The notes beneath the pieces are model-generated. The model was not told the origin of the DNA. It did no database searches and worked only from the letters and a program-made list of their open reading frames with translations. Shown one piece after another: positions 29,406 to 37,431 of a DNA stretch of 64,000 nt (the stretch's first letter is position 1; each line of letters begins with the position of its first letter). The DNA comes from Aequorivita sp. HC6-5 (lineage in GTDB: Bacteria; Bacteroidota; Bacteroidia; Flavobacteriales; Flavobacteriaceae): contig CAJJCS010000005.1 of NCBI GenBank assembly GCA_905182755.1, positions 248,001 through 312,000 of the forward strand, read 5' to 3'. The position numbers and the translations under genes are program-made.

Positions 29406-30368
29406 ATGAGTGTTTTAGTCTACACAGAATCTGAAAATGGTTCTTTTAAAAAAACAGCCTTTGAAGTTGTATCCTACGCAAAAGCCATAGCAACTGAGTT
29501 AGGCACTACCTTAACAGCTGTATCTATTAACGCAAGTAATACTTCCCAACTAGGAGTATATGGCGCAGACAAAGTGCTAGAAATAACAAATGATAGCCTT
29601 GCAAACTTTGATGCGCAAGGATATGCAGATGCAATATCTCAAGCTGCCACATCACAAGATGCAACTGTTGTTGTTTTATCTCAAACTGCAAATGCAAAAT
29701 TTATGGCCCCTTTAGTGGCTGTAAATCTAGAGGCTGGATATGTCTCTAACGTAGTTGCTCTGCCGCAGAGCATCACGCCATTTAAAATAAAACACAGCGT
29801 GTATACAAACAAGGCTTTTTCTCTAACCCAGATAAACACACCTGTTAAGATAATTGGTTTAGGTAAAAATGCATATGGCTTGCATGAAACATCTGCCGCT
29901 GCAGTATCAGAGGCATTTTCTCCAAGCTTTAAACAAAGCGACACCAAGGTAATATCTGTAGATAAAGCCACAGATAAAGTGACCATAGCAGATGCAGAGG
30001 TTGTAGTTTCTGCAGGGCGCGGATTAAAAGGGCCAGAAAACTGGGGTATGATTGAAGAGATGGCCACTATTTTAGGGGCCGCTACAGCTTGCTCAAAGCC
30101 TGTTAGTGACATGGGTTGGAGATCTCATGGAGAACATGTTGGACAAACAGGAAAGCCAGTGGCTGCAACACTATACATTGCCATTGGCATTAGTGGAGCC
30201 ATCCAACACCTTGCAGGTATTAACTCCTCTAAGATAAAAGTGGTTATAAATACTGACCCTGAAGCTCCATTTTTTAAAGCAGCAGACTACGGTATTGTAG
30301 GAGATGCATTTGAAATTGTACCACAACTAAATGAAAAATTAAAGGCTTTTAAAGCGCAAAACGCATAA
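29406..30368 (+). CDS. etfA: Electron transfer flavoprotein, alpha subunit
   Basis: FAD-binding partner of EtfB, 320 residues. The C-terminal domain has VVSAGRGLKGPENWGMIEE, GWRSHGEHVGQTGKPVAATLYIAIGISGAIQHLAG and KIKVVINTDPEAPFFKAADYGIVGD, which hold the FAD. The N-terminal domain is the usual divergent one. Standard length; no oddity. Confidence 0.95.
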   Translation: MSVLVYTESENGSFKKTAFEVVSYAKAIATELGTTLTAVSINASNTSQLGVYGADKVLEITNDSLANFDAQGYADAISQAATSQDATVVVLSQTANAKFMAPLVAVNLEAGYVSNVVALPQSITPFKIKHSVYTNKAFSLTQINTPVKIIGLGKNAYGLHETSAAAVSEAFSPSFKQSDTKVISVDKATDKVTIADAEVVVSAGRGLKGPENWGMIEEMATILGAATACSKPVSDMGWRSHGEHVGQTGKPVAATLYIAIGISGAIQHLAGINSSKIKVVINTDPEAPFFKAADYGIVGDAFEIVPQLNEKLKAFKAQNA

Positions 30369-30395
30369 TTTTTATTACTTTGTGCCTTTGAAAAT

Positions 30396-30440
30396 GGCTG
30401 TTTAAATTAGGACAAACATCCTGTTTAAACAGCCTTTTTT
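30396..30440 (+). terminator. Rho-independent terminator after etfA
   Basis: An outer stem GGCTGTTTAAA / TTTAAACAGCC with an inner TAGGA / TCCT stem, followed by TTTTTT. It ends the etfBA transcript 13 bases before the next gene. Confidence 0.85.
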
Positions 30441-30452
30441 AATTTTAACACT

Positions 30453-31076
30453 ATGAGTCTAGTTAGATTAAATATTAAGGGGATTTCTTACAGCCAAACA
30501 CAAAATGGCGCATACGCACTAATACTCAGCGAAGTAGAGGGCAACAGAAGTCTACCCATAGTCATTGGCGCTTTTGAAGCACAGTCTATTGCCATTGCAC
30601 TAGAGAAAGAAATCATGCCTCCTAGACCACTTACCCATGATTTATTTAAAAACTTTTCAGATCTTTTTGCAATTATTATTACACAAGTAATCATACACAA
30701 GTTGGTTGATGGGGTATTTTACTCCAGTATTATATGTGAGCGTGAGGGTGTAGAAGAAATTGTAGATGCTCGAACCAGTGACGCCATTGCGCTAGCACTT
30801 AGGTTTAAGGCCCCCATATTTACTCACAAAGACATCTTGGACAGTGCAGGTATATTCTTGAAAACTGGAGGTAAAAAAGAAGAAGACCAAGAACTAGAAG
30901 ATGTAATATTAGATGATTTTTTACAAAGTGATGACCCGCAGACTCAGAGTGCCTCATCTGAAGATTACAAAACAAATACCCTAAAAGAACTCTATCAATT
31001 ACTTGAGGGCGCTGTTAAAAATGAAAATTATGAAAGTGCCGCGAAAATAAGAGATGAAATTTCAAAGCGAGACTAA
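30453..31076 (+). CDS. Bifunctional nuclease domain protein with UVR motif
   Basis: A 207-residue protein. The N-terminal 140 residues form the BFN/DUF151 domain (GAYALILSEVEGNRSLPIVIGAFEAQSIAIALEKEI, PRPLTHDLF, VDARTSDAIALALRFKAPIF). The C-terminus ends in a UvrB/UvrC-type helical pair (LKELYQLLEGAVKNENYESAAKIRDEISKRD). A plant relative was shown to have DNase and RNase activity; the bacterial role is unclear. It lies 15 bases before the nucleoside transporter and likely shares its transcript. Confidence 0.88.
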   Translation: MSLVRLNIKGISYSQTQNGAYALILSEVEGNRSLPIVIGAFEAQSIAIALEKEIMPPRPLTHDLFKNFSDLFAIIITQVIIHKLVDGVFYSSIICEREGVEEIVDARTSDAIALALRFKAPIFTHKDILDSAGIFLKTGGKKEEDQELEDVILDDFLQSDDPQTQSASSEDYKTNTLKELYQLLEGAVKNENYESAAKIRDEISKRD

Positions 31077-31091
31077 ACCCCACCAAAACCT

Positions 31092-32804
31092 ATGAAAAAG
31101 CTATTATGTAGTATTGTTGTATTGTTTTTACTGGGAAACCTATCGGCACAAAACATTGACAAGCAATGGATTTTTAACTACATCCATTCTGAGGAAGGAA
31201 CATCTCTTTTTGAGATTGACGAAACTTCAGACACTTTTAAGCTGGAAAATGGTGCATTTGAATATTCTCTTGCTGCCAAAAACAACCTAAAGGCAAGTGG
31301 AGATTATATATTTCAGAATAATTTATTAGTCTTATTTTATAGTCAGCCCACAGATACCATTCGTAGATATCGAGTTACAAAACTCACAGAGAATACTTTA
31401 TCCTTTACAGAAAACAATACAACTTATTGGTTTAAAGCTGCTGAGACACCAGCTACTGCGGTAAAAGTTGCAGAGACTAAAGACACAATCATACCCTCCC
31501 AAGGATTTTCTTTTAATAGTCTTTGGCGCGGAGTTCTTGGTATGGTTACCCTTTTATTTATTGCATTTTTATTTAGCGCAAACAGAAAAGCGATTAGTTG
31601 GCGCACAGTAGGGCTTGGCCTTGCGCTGCAGTTGGTTATTGCTGTAGGGGTTTTAAAAGTTGCCTTTATTCAAAAAATATTTGAGGGCATTGGAAAGTTG
31701 TTTATTAGTATTTTAGATTTCACCAAAGCGGGTAGTAAGTTTTTATTTGAAGGCTTGGTTGTAGACATGGACACCTTTGGATTTATTTTTGCATTCCAAG
31801 TACTTCCTACCATTTTGTTTTTCTCTGCCTTAACCTCTGTACTGTTCTACCTAGGGATCATCCAAAAAGTAGTAAAAGCATTTGGATGGTTACTCTCTAA
31901 GGTGTTGAAAATTTCTGGAGCAGAAAGTTTAAGTGTTGCAGGAAATATCTTTTTAGGACAAACAGAGGCCCCACTGCTTATTAAGGCCTACCTAGAGAAA
32001 ATGAACAAAAGTGAAATGCTACTAGTTATGATTGGCGGTATGGCAACAGTAGCGGGAGCTGTACTGGCAGCCTACATAGGTTTCTTGGGAGGTGATGACC
32101 CTGCCTTGCGCCTAGTGTTTGCAAAACATCTGCTTGCAGCCTCTGTAATGGCTGCACCTGGAGCTATTGTAATTTCAAAAATATTATACCCACAAACAGA
32201 AGAAATTAATACAGATGTTACAGTGTCTTCAGAGAAAATTGGCTCAAACATCCTAGATGCTATTGCAAACGGTACTACAGAAGGGCTAAAACTAGCTGTA
32301 AATGTTGGTGCAATGCTACTGGTTTTTGTTGCCTTTATCGCTATGTTTAATGGTATTTTAGCCTGGATAGGAGATGTTACTACAGTAAACGACTGGATGG
32401 TCTCAAACACTAGCTACCCTAGCCTTTCTTTAGAGGCCATTTTGGGTACTGTGTTCGCCCCACTGATGTGGCTTATTGGAGTTGCCTCCGAAGACATGAT
32501 GATGATGGGACAGCTCCTAGGGATTAAACTAGCTGCGAGTGAATTTGTAGGGTATATCCAATTAGCTGAACTGAAGAACATCAACAATATCATGCATCTT
32601 AACTATGAGAAATCAATAATCATGGCCACTTATATGCTTTGTGGTTTTGCAAATTTCGCCTCTATTGGTATTCAAATTGGAGGTATTGGATCTCTGGCTC
32701 CAGGACAGCGTAAAACTTTGTCTAAGTTTGGAATGAAAGCTTTAATTGGAGGGTCTATTGCATCTCTGATTTCTGCAACAATTGCAGGAATGATTATTGG
32801 ATAG
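31092..32804 (+). CDS. CNT-family nucleoside transporter with extracytoplasmic N-terminal domain
   Basis: Concentrative nucleoside uptake driven by Na+ or H+. From residue about 150 it has the CNT core: LGLALQLVIAVGVLKVAF, FIFAFQVLPTILFFSALTSVLFYLGI, GNIFLGQTEAPLLIKAYLEKM (substrate site) and MLLVMIGGMATVAGAVLAAYI. Before this lies a signal peptide (LLGNLSAQ) and a roughly 110-residue beta-rich domain (KQWIFNYIHSEEGTSLFEID, ASGDYIFQNNLLVLFY, TLSFTENNTTYWFKA) that resembles lipocalin-like domains. Total 570 residues against about 400 for NupC. Neighbouring thyA and the nuclease fit nucleotide metabolism. Confidence 0.9.
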   Translation: MKKLLCSIVVLFLLGNLSAQNIDKQWIFNYIHSEEGTSLFEIDETSDTFKLENGAFEYSLAAKNNLKASGDYIFQNNLLVLFYSQPTDTIRRYRVTKLTENTLSFTENNTTYWFKAAETPATAVKVAETKDTIIPSQGFSFNSLWRGVLGMVTLLFIAFLFSANRKAISWRTVGLGLALQLVIAVGVLKVAFIQKIFEGIGKLFISILDFTKAGSKFLFEGLVVDMDTFGFIFAFQVLPTILFFSALTSVLFYLGIIQKVVKAFGWLLSKVLKISGAESLSVAGNIFLGQTEAPLLIKAYLEKMNKSEMLLVMIGGMATVAGAVLAAYIGFLGGDDPALRLVFAKHLLAASVMAAPGAIVISKILYPQTEEINTDVTVSSEKIGSNILDAIANGTTEGLKLAVNVGAMLLVFVAFIAMFNGILAWIGDVTTVNDWMVSNTSYPSLSLEAILGTVFAPLMWLIGVASEDMMMMGQLLGIKLAASEFVGYIQLAELKNINNIMHLNYEKSIIMATYMLCGFANFASIGIQIGGIGSLAPGQRKTLSKFGMKALIGGSIASLISATIAGMIIG

Positions 32805-32918
32805 CCATGTAAGGGCATACATTTGATTATCGTTAATAAATACTGATAACAGCACTTCAAGAAACTTTATAGTTTTTATTACATTACATATCTTTATAGT
32901 TGTAAACAAAAAAGCGCA

Positions 32919-33742
32919 ATGAAGCAATACCACGACCTTATTAAACACGTAGTTGACAACGGAACTCAAAAGCATGACCGCACAGGAACGGGAACCAAAA
33001 GTGTATTTGGACACCAAATAAGATTTGATTTAAGTAAAGGTTTCCCGATGGTTACTACCAAAAAACTACACCTTAAATCTATTGTGTATGAACTGCTCTG
33101 GTTTTTAAATGGAGATACTAATATTGGGTATCTGCAAGAAAATGGTGTGCGTATCTGGAATGAGTGGGCAGATGAAAAAGGAGATTTAGGGCCCGTTTAT
33201 GGCCACCAATGGCGTAACTGGAACAGTGAAGAGGTGGATCAAATTAGTGACATTATAAACACTCTAAAAACAAATCCAGACAGTAGAAGAATGCTAGTTA
33301 GCGCTTGGAACCCAAGTGTGATGCCAGATAGCTCAAAATCTTTTTCTGAAAATGTCGCTAACGGAAAAGCAGCCTTGCCGCCTTGCCATGCTTTTTTTCA
33401 ATTTTATGTAGCAGATGGAAAGCTATCTTGCCAACTCTACCAACGAAGTGCAGATATCTTTCTAGGGGTGCCTTTTAACATTGCTTCTTATGCATTATTA
33501 CTATGATGATGGCACAAGTATGCGGTTACCAAGTGGGAGACTTTATTCATACCTTCGGAGATGCACATATCTACAACAACCACATGCAGCAAATAGAACT
33601 TCAACTATCAAGAGAGCCAAGAGCGTTGCCAAAAATGATACTTAACCCTGATGTTAAAACAATTTTTGATTTTAAATTTGAAGATTTTACATTGGTAGAT
33701 TACAACCCACATCCACATATAAAAGGAGCTGTTGCTATATAA
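32919..33742 (+). CDS. thyA: Thymidylate synthase, frameshifted once
   Basis: Methylates dUMP to dTMP with methylene-tetrahydrofolate. Motifs: [19 protein letters not shown] at the N-terminus, [22 protein letters not shown], the catalytic cysteine in [32 protein letters not shown], and [14 protein letters not shown]. The frame breaks at about 33500; unlike most breaks here a base is missing, and adding an A restores [13 protein letters not shown] and a 274-residue protein. The gene is normally essential without thyX, so an error in the sequence is the simplest reading. Confidence 0.94.
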
Positions 33743-33761
33743 TACTAAATAATAATACGAC

Positions 33762-34199
33762 ATGAGAAAATTAGTGCTGTTTTTATTTATATGTAGTACC
33801 AGCGCTACATTTGCCCAAGAAAACTGGGGTGATTTAAAAAAGAACAAGCTCACCATCAAAGAAATACCACCTGTTTGGCCAGGGTGTAGTGGGAGCATTG
33901 AGGAGATAGATGCATGTTTCAACCAGCAATTATCAAAGCACATAATGAGTAATTTTAAGTACCCTGCTCTAGAGTACGAAAAAAATATTGAAGGCCGTGT
34001 GGTTGTAAGTTTTAAAATAAATACAGAAGGTTTTGTTGAGATTAAAGGTGTCACTGGTGGTAATAAAGGCTTACAAGAGGCCGCAAAAATAAATATTTTA
34101 AAGATTCCTCAATTAACTCCAGGCATGATGGGTGGCAAAGCTCGTGAGATTAACATGCGTGTTCCTTTTAACTTCAAGACTAATAAATTAAAAAAATAA
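33762..34199 (+). CDS. Secreted protein with TonB C-terminal-like domain
   Basis: A 145-residue protein with a signal peptide (CSTSATFAQ). The mature part has VWPGCSGSIEEIDACFNQQLSKHIMSNFKYP, then GRVVVSFKINTEGFVEIKGVTGG and LKIPQLTPGMMGGKAREINMRVPFNF, the pattern of the TonB C-terminal family as found in many flavobacterial secreted proteins. It lacks a membrane anchor and proline-rich arm, so it is not a working energy transducer. Role unknown. It lies 19 bases after thyA. Confidence 0.78.
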   Translation: MRKLVLFLFICSTSATFAQENWGDLKKNKLTIKEIPPVWPGCSGSIEEIDACFNQQLSKHIMSNFKYPALEYEKNIEGRVVVSFKINTEGFVEIKGVTGGNKGLQEAAKINILKIPQLTPGMMGGKAREINMRVPFNFKTNKLKK

Positions 34200-34209
34200 T
34201 CTGATTAAT

Positions 34210-34675
34210 TTACTTTTTTAGAGCCAATTTAGAAAGTCTAAGATTCTCTCTTAATTCTTCAACAAAAGAAATATATTCAGAGGTTTTAGTTTGTTGAAAA
34301 AGTCGAGTATCACCCTTAATTTGTTTTTTTACATTTTTTTGCATGTCGATTTAGTAAAGATTCATCTATAGAGTCTATAGAGAACAAATACATTTGACAT
34401 ATAATTGGCAGTGATTCCATACCCTTAGGGGTTGCGATATAGGTGGTACTCTTTTTTGAACCTGTAGGATCAAGTTTTTCAATAAGCCCAATTTCTAACA
34501 ATGATTTTAATCTATTTGTTAGAATATTAGAGGCGATCTTTTCTTTGGATGCTTTAAATTCTTTGAATTTTGAGTGTTTATGACAGAGCATATCTCTCAT
34601 GATAAGCAAAGACCAACTGTCACCTAAAACCTTTGTGGAACGTGCTATCGCACAAGTAAGAAATGGATACTCCAT
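34210..34675 (-). CDS. HxlR-family winged-helix regulator, frameshifted near the C-terminus
   Basis: DNA-binding regulator. CAIARSTKVLGDSWSLLIMRDMLCHKHSKFKEFKAS and IASNILTNRLKSLLEIGLIEK are the HxlR helix-turn-helix and wing. As read, the frame ends at 34316 after two runs of seven A (plus 34324-34330 and 34334-34340). Removing one A lets it run on as VKKQIKGDTRLFQQTKTSEYISFVEEL to a stop at 34210, a 154-residue protein with a helical C-terminal tail. Many HxlR proteins respond to aldehydes, quinones or disulfide stress, but no target gene is obvious here. ATTAGAT palindromes upstream may be its own operator. Confidence 0.82.
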
Positions 34676-34702
34676 AATCTTTTAAAGTATTGATTTTAAA
34701 TA

Positions 34703-34781
34703 AATTAGATCTAAATACAAAATTAATCTAATTTTGCGAAATCTTTTGCTAATTTAAACATAGAAACAATCTAAATTAGAT
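34703..34781. promoter_or_regulatory. Candidate operator: repeated ATTAGAT/ATCTAAT palindromes
   Basis: Three related sites lie upstream of the HxlR gene: AATTAGATCTAAA (34703-34715), ATTAATCTAATTTTG (34722-34736) and ATCTAAATTAGAT (34769-34781). The first and last are near-perfect inverted repeats. A TAATTTTG facing the regulator (34725-34718) lies between them. The layout suits autoregulation by a dimeric winged-helix protein. Confidence 0.4.
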
Positions 34782-34820
34782 ACTTTCCTTTCTTATCATT
34801 AAAAAAATACTGGAGTTTTA

Positions 34821-35282
34821 TTACTGTAGCTTTAGTGTAATTACAAAACCTAGACGCTCCAACACCACCCAGCATTTATTGCCAGATATGTGTCTTACTT
34901 TACCTTTTTGAGCAGTAGCTCCAAAACCAGGCACATCTATAATATCTCCAGCCTTAATCGCTTTAATGGCTATAATGTTTGTTCCTTTTTTCTCGATATC
35001 GTTAAGTAAATCCACCTCTTTTTTTGGCACCACAGCTGGTTTACCTAGATAAAAAAGATACCGCACAACACCCGGCACAGAAAAGATAAGCTCTCTGTCT
35101 TTAATCTCCAAAAACACTAGCACCATAGAGGGCAATAGTGGCACCTCTACTTTTTTAACACGGTCACTCCATTGTCTTTTCTCTACCCGAATAGGACAGC
35201 AAACAGAAACCCCAATGGCTTTGAGACGATCTTTTACCTTGAGCTCGGCCCTTGGCCTAGTTACAACAACATACCAAGGCAT
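34821..35282 (-). CDS. UpxY/RfaH-like NusG-family antiterminator, orphan
   Basis: A 153-residue specialised NusG paralogue. The start is set at 35282 (MPWYVVVTRPRAELKVKDRL), the canonical NGN-domain opening, rather than an in-frame ATG 36 bases upstream. The NGN domain continues with VEVPLLPSMVLVFLEIKDRELIFSVPGVVRYLFYLGKPA, and the KOW part with IKAGDIIDVPGFGATAQKGKVRHI. Such proteins normally lie first in a surface-polysaccharide operon and promote its transcription. No sugar or capsule gene is found here; the gene stands alone facing left. Confidence 0.83.
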   Translation of the reverse strand: MPWYVVVTRPRAELKVKDRLKAIGVSVCCPIRVEKRQWSDRVKKVEVPLLPSMVLVFLEIKDRELIFSVPGVVRYLFYLGKPAVVPKKEVDLLNDIEKKGTNIIAIKAIKAGDIIDVPGFGATAQKGKVRHISGNKCWVVLERLGFVITLKLQ

Positions 35283-35360
35283 ATTAATTAATTTTAAAGT
35301 GAAAAACAAAAATAACATTTTAGTGTTAGTATGCAGTCAAGTTTTCATTATGTTTGAGAT

Positions 35361-35606
35361 ATGAAAAACAGACAAAATATCTTCTTATTTTTCAACCTAT
35401 TATGGAGCCAGAAAAAACTAGGTATTATTTATCTAACGCTACTAATTACAAGTTGCACCCCTGATGATATTTGCGGGACAATTACTGGATTTGGAGCAGA
35501 CGAGGATTGCCTTTTCATTAGGATAGACGGAGAGCGGCATTGCGTGGATGCTTCAATTTATTATGAATCAGAAATAGGTGATGCGATTTGTTTAGAATAC
35601 TCATAA
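35361..35606 (+). CDS. Small putative lipoprotein of unknown function
   Basis: An 81-residue ORF. A hydrophobic stretch ending LLITSC (Cys about residue 32) looks like a lipobox, though the 31-residue leader is long and an internal start may be used. The mature part is acidic with four further Cys (CGTITGFGADEDC, HCVD, CLEYS). No family recognised. It sits in the accessory stretch and could be a remnant. Confidence 0.4.
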   Translation: MKNRQNIFLFFNLLWSQKKLGIIYLTLLITSCTPDDICGTITGFGADEDCLFIRIDGERHCVDASIYYESEIGDAICLEYS

Positions 35607-35679
35607 TTAACATCAAGGGTACAAAACTCATTATAACAGCATACTAATAAAGAAAAAGCACCATAGAAATAAACACACC

Positions 35680-35850
35680 ATGAATTATAAAAATTTAATG
35701 TACATCACTATCGCTTTGGGCCTAGTAAACCTAGTAATTGGAATATTTACAGATTTTTGGGGAGACTCTAATTGGGCAGATTACATCAATAGTATTTTAT
35801 TGATTTTATTAGTTCTATTTGGCACGCAGGTTTTTTCTAAAAAGAAATAG
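35680..35850 (+). CDS. Small two-helix membrane protein
   Basis: A 56-residue protein from ATG at 35680: MNYKNLMYITIALGLVNLVI forms a first membrane helix, an acidic link with FWGDSNWADY follows, then a second helix (LLILLVLFGTQVF) ends in SKKK. Positive-inside charges put both ends in the cytoplasm. Codon use is ordinary and a terminator follows at once, which supports a real gene. No function known. Confidence 0.55.
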   Translation: MNYKNLMYITIALGLVNLVIGIFTDFWGDSNWADYINSILLILLVLFGTQVFSKKK

Positions 35851-35866
35851 CCTTTAGTTAAAATGC

Positions 35867-35901
35867 AAAAACGGTTACACTTTTAAGTATAACCGTTTTA
35901 T
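35867..35901. terminator. Rho-independent terminator, probably bidirectional
   Basis: Stem AAAACGGTTA with TAACCGTTTT and an 11 to 12-base loop, then T/A-rich flanks. It lies between the small membrane protein and the convergent cysteine dioxygenase-like gene. Confidence 0.75.
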
Positions 35902-35940
35902 TGTTTGGGTAGAGCTCTATTTTTAAATAGCTAATATTAG

Positions 35941-36441
35941 TTAATATGCTGATGAGCCTGTGTCGAATGACAAGGTCTTTTCAGAGAATGTTTTTTTAGA
36001 ATCATCAAACACATTACACTTTTTAATGGGTTTGGCATATAAATGTAGAGACATCGCTCTATGGCCAGAGATATTTTCTAGCTTATGATAGCCCATAAAA
36101 TCTATCATATAAGAGATTGTTCCTTTTTCTGAAGTATTAGCATTGAGTTGGGTAAGACCGCTAGATTCTTGTTTATAAAGAGTTTCTTTTAAAGTTCCGT
36201 TAATTACTTTTACCCAGCACTCTTCTCCGCCGTGATCATGGATGGGAGTTATTTGATCCTTCTCCCAGCAAAGCAAGATAAGTTCAAATTTTTCATTTTC
36301 AAAAATGCAATTTCGGGTGTAACAATCTTCAGACCAGGAACAAAAGTCTTCAAAAGCAGCTTCTGGTATAGCTACCGAACGAATTATTTGGTGATAGGTG
36401 TTCTGTTGATTTTCAGTGAGAGCGGCAGTCAACTCGTGCAA
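35941..36441 (-). CDS. Cysteine dioxygenase-family cupin protein
   Basis: Thiol dioxygenase: adds O2 to cysteine or a similar thiol using a mononuclear iron held by three histidines. Here they are visible in TPIHDHGGEECWVKVINGTLKET (two His) and RAMSLHLYA (third His). CYTRNCIFENEKFELILLCWEKDQ precedes the cupin. The called start is TTG at 36441, but the frame stays open to about 36492 and reads YIKTLKKSTQTYQSLHELTAAL, resembling family N-termini. No ATG exists there, so either a rare start is used or an indel hides it. Product would be cysteine sulfinate. Single gene. Confidence 0.8.
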   Translation of the reverse strand: MHELTAALTENQQNTYHQIIRSVAIPEAAFEDFCSWSEDCYTRNCIFENEKFELILLCWEKDQITPIHDHGGEECWVKVINGTLKETLYKQESSGLTQLNANTSEKGTISYMIDFMGYHKLENISGHRAMSLHLYAKPIKKCNVFDDSKKTFSEKTLSFDTGSSAY

Positions 36442-36662
36442 AGACTGGTATGTTTGGGTACTTTTTTTTAAAGTTTTGATATAGATATCATTTAATTATT
36501 CTGCTAAGCAGCGTACAGATTTTGGATGTTCATCCAAATCTTGATGATTTTATTATTAGGCGGTAATTATTATAATTTTTAAATTTACCCATTTTTAGAG
36601 GTTTTTGAGTCATTTTTATTGAATTTGTTTAAAAAAATGGGTATTTCTTCCATTTTTAGGCA

Positions 36663-36708
36663 ATTTTCGTTCATTTTCGTTCATTTTCGTTCATTTTCGT
36701 TCATTTTC
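36663..36708. repeat. Tandem repeat of ATTTTCGTTC
   Basis: Four perfect head-to-tail copies of the 10-base unit (36663-36702) and a fifth that matches six bases. Lies 150 bases upstream of a lipoprotein gene. Confidence 0.9.
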
Positions 36709-36798
36709 AAATTAATCAATCTTGTGTTGATGTATTCAATAAAATGCTTTTTAAATGGGTTAAAGGGCTTTCTAATGACTGTAGTTTTATGTATCAAA

Positions 36799-36830
36799 TT
36801 TGTAACAGTCATTTACATTTATTATATTTG
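36799..36830 (+). promoter_or_regulatory. Bacteroidota-type promoter for the lipoprotein gene
   Basis: TTTG (36799-36802), a 20-base spacer and TATATTTG (36823-36830), an excellent fit to -33/-7 consensus, 25 bases before the start codon at 36856. Confidence 0.6.
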
Positions 36831-36855
36831 GATAAACAATTTAAAAACAAACACT

Positions 36856-37332
36856 ATGAAAAAACTAATCTATTTATTTTTAACAGTACTTATCGTTGCT
36901 TGTAGCAGTAATGATGATGGAAATCAAGCAATTCTTGGGTGCACTGACCCACAAGCTGTTAATTACAACACAGATGCAACCGAAGATGATGGAACTTGTC
37001 AGTTCTCAATAATTGGAGACTGGACAGTGACTAGTTATACACTTAGCGACGGTACAAATATCTTGGCACCTTATGACTATATAGACTATACCCTAAATAG
37101 TGATAATAGTTATTTTCAATATGTTGGTGTTTCTGAGACTGGAGACAAACTTATATTCACTGGAACCTATACAATAGGAGGCTCTAATAATTCTACTTTA
37201 ACTTTTTATGATGATAGTACTGGATTAATAACAGTATCTACGATAGTTGGTATTAGTTCAACAACTCTTGAACTAACTTTTGATGTGCCCGATAGTACCT
37301 TAACAGGAAACATTCGATTAGTTAGATATTAA
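36856..37332 (+). CDS. Lipoprotein with Cys-paired acidic repeat and lipocalin-like domain
   Basis: A 158-residue protein with lipobox LIVACS at residue 16. After the acidic linker SSNDDGN comes GCTDPQAVNYNTDATEDDGTC, a short Cys-bounded acidic motif widely repeated in Bacteroidota surface proteins and probably metal- or calcium-binding. The rest (SIIGDWTVTSYTLSDGTN, YTLNSDNSYFQYVG, GDKLIFTGTYTIGGSNNSTLTFY) has the pattern of a lipocalin-like beta barrel. Start 36856 is fixed by the signal peptide and promoter. Surface or periplasmic; function unknown. Confidence 0.7.
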   Translation: MKKLIYLFLTVLIVACSSNDDGNQAILGCTDPQAVNYNTDATEDDGTCQFSIIGDWTVTSYTLSDGTNILAPYDYIDYTLNSDNSYFQYVGVSETGDKLIFTGTYTIGGSNNSTLTFYDDSTGLITVSTIVGISSTTLELTFDVPDSTLTGNIRLVRY

Positions 37333-37431
37333 CCCTCAATACCAAACCCTTGCAGAAATGTGAGAGTTTTCTGTATCAAACGAGGCGAAACCGAAAAGCC
37401 TTACGATTAGGAAAGTTTAAATAATTAACAA

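Larger units (their letters stand above)
36496..36855. other. 360-base AT-rich region with tandem repeats and a promoter
   Basis: No gene recognised. It holds 10-bp tandem repeats (36663-36708), other near copies of CATTTTTAG/CATTTTTATT just before them, and a two-element promoter at 36799-36830. A long frame starting at 36619 crosses it, but its translation is low-complexity (Phe/Ile/His) and passes in front of a proper signal peptide, so it is not a gene. Confidence 0.6.

Noticed and set aside
36663-36708. Possible CRISPR array from 10-base repeats
   Set aside because: Units are head to tail with no spacers.
36619-36855. Long in-frame extension of the lipoprotein at 36856
   Set aside because: Low-complexity translation of the 10-base repeats, no leader features, and it would bury the signal peptide and lie over a clear promoter.
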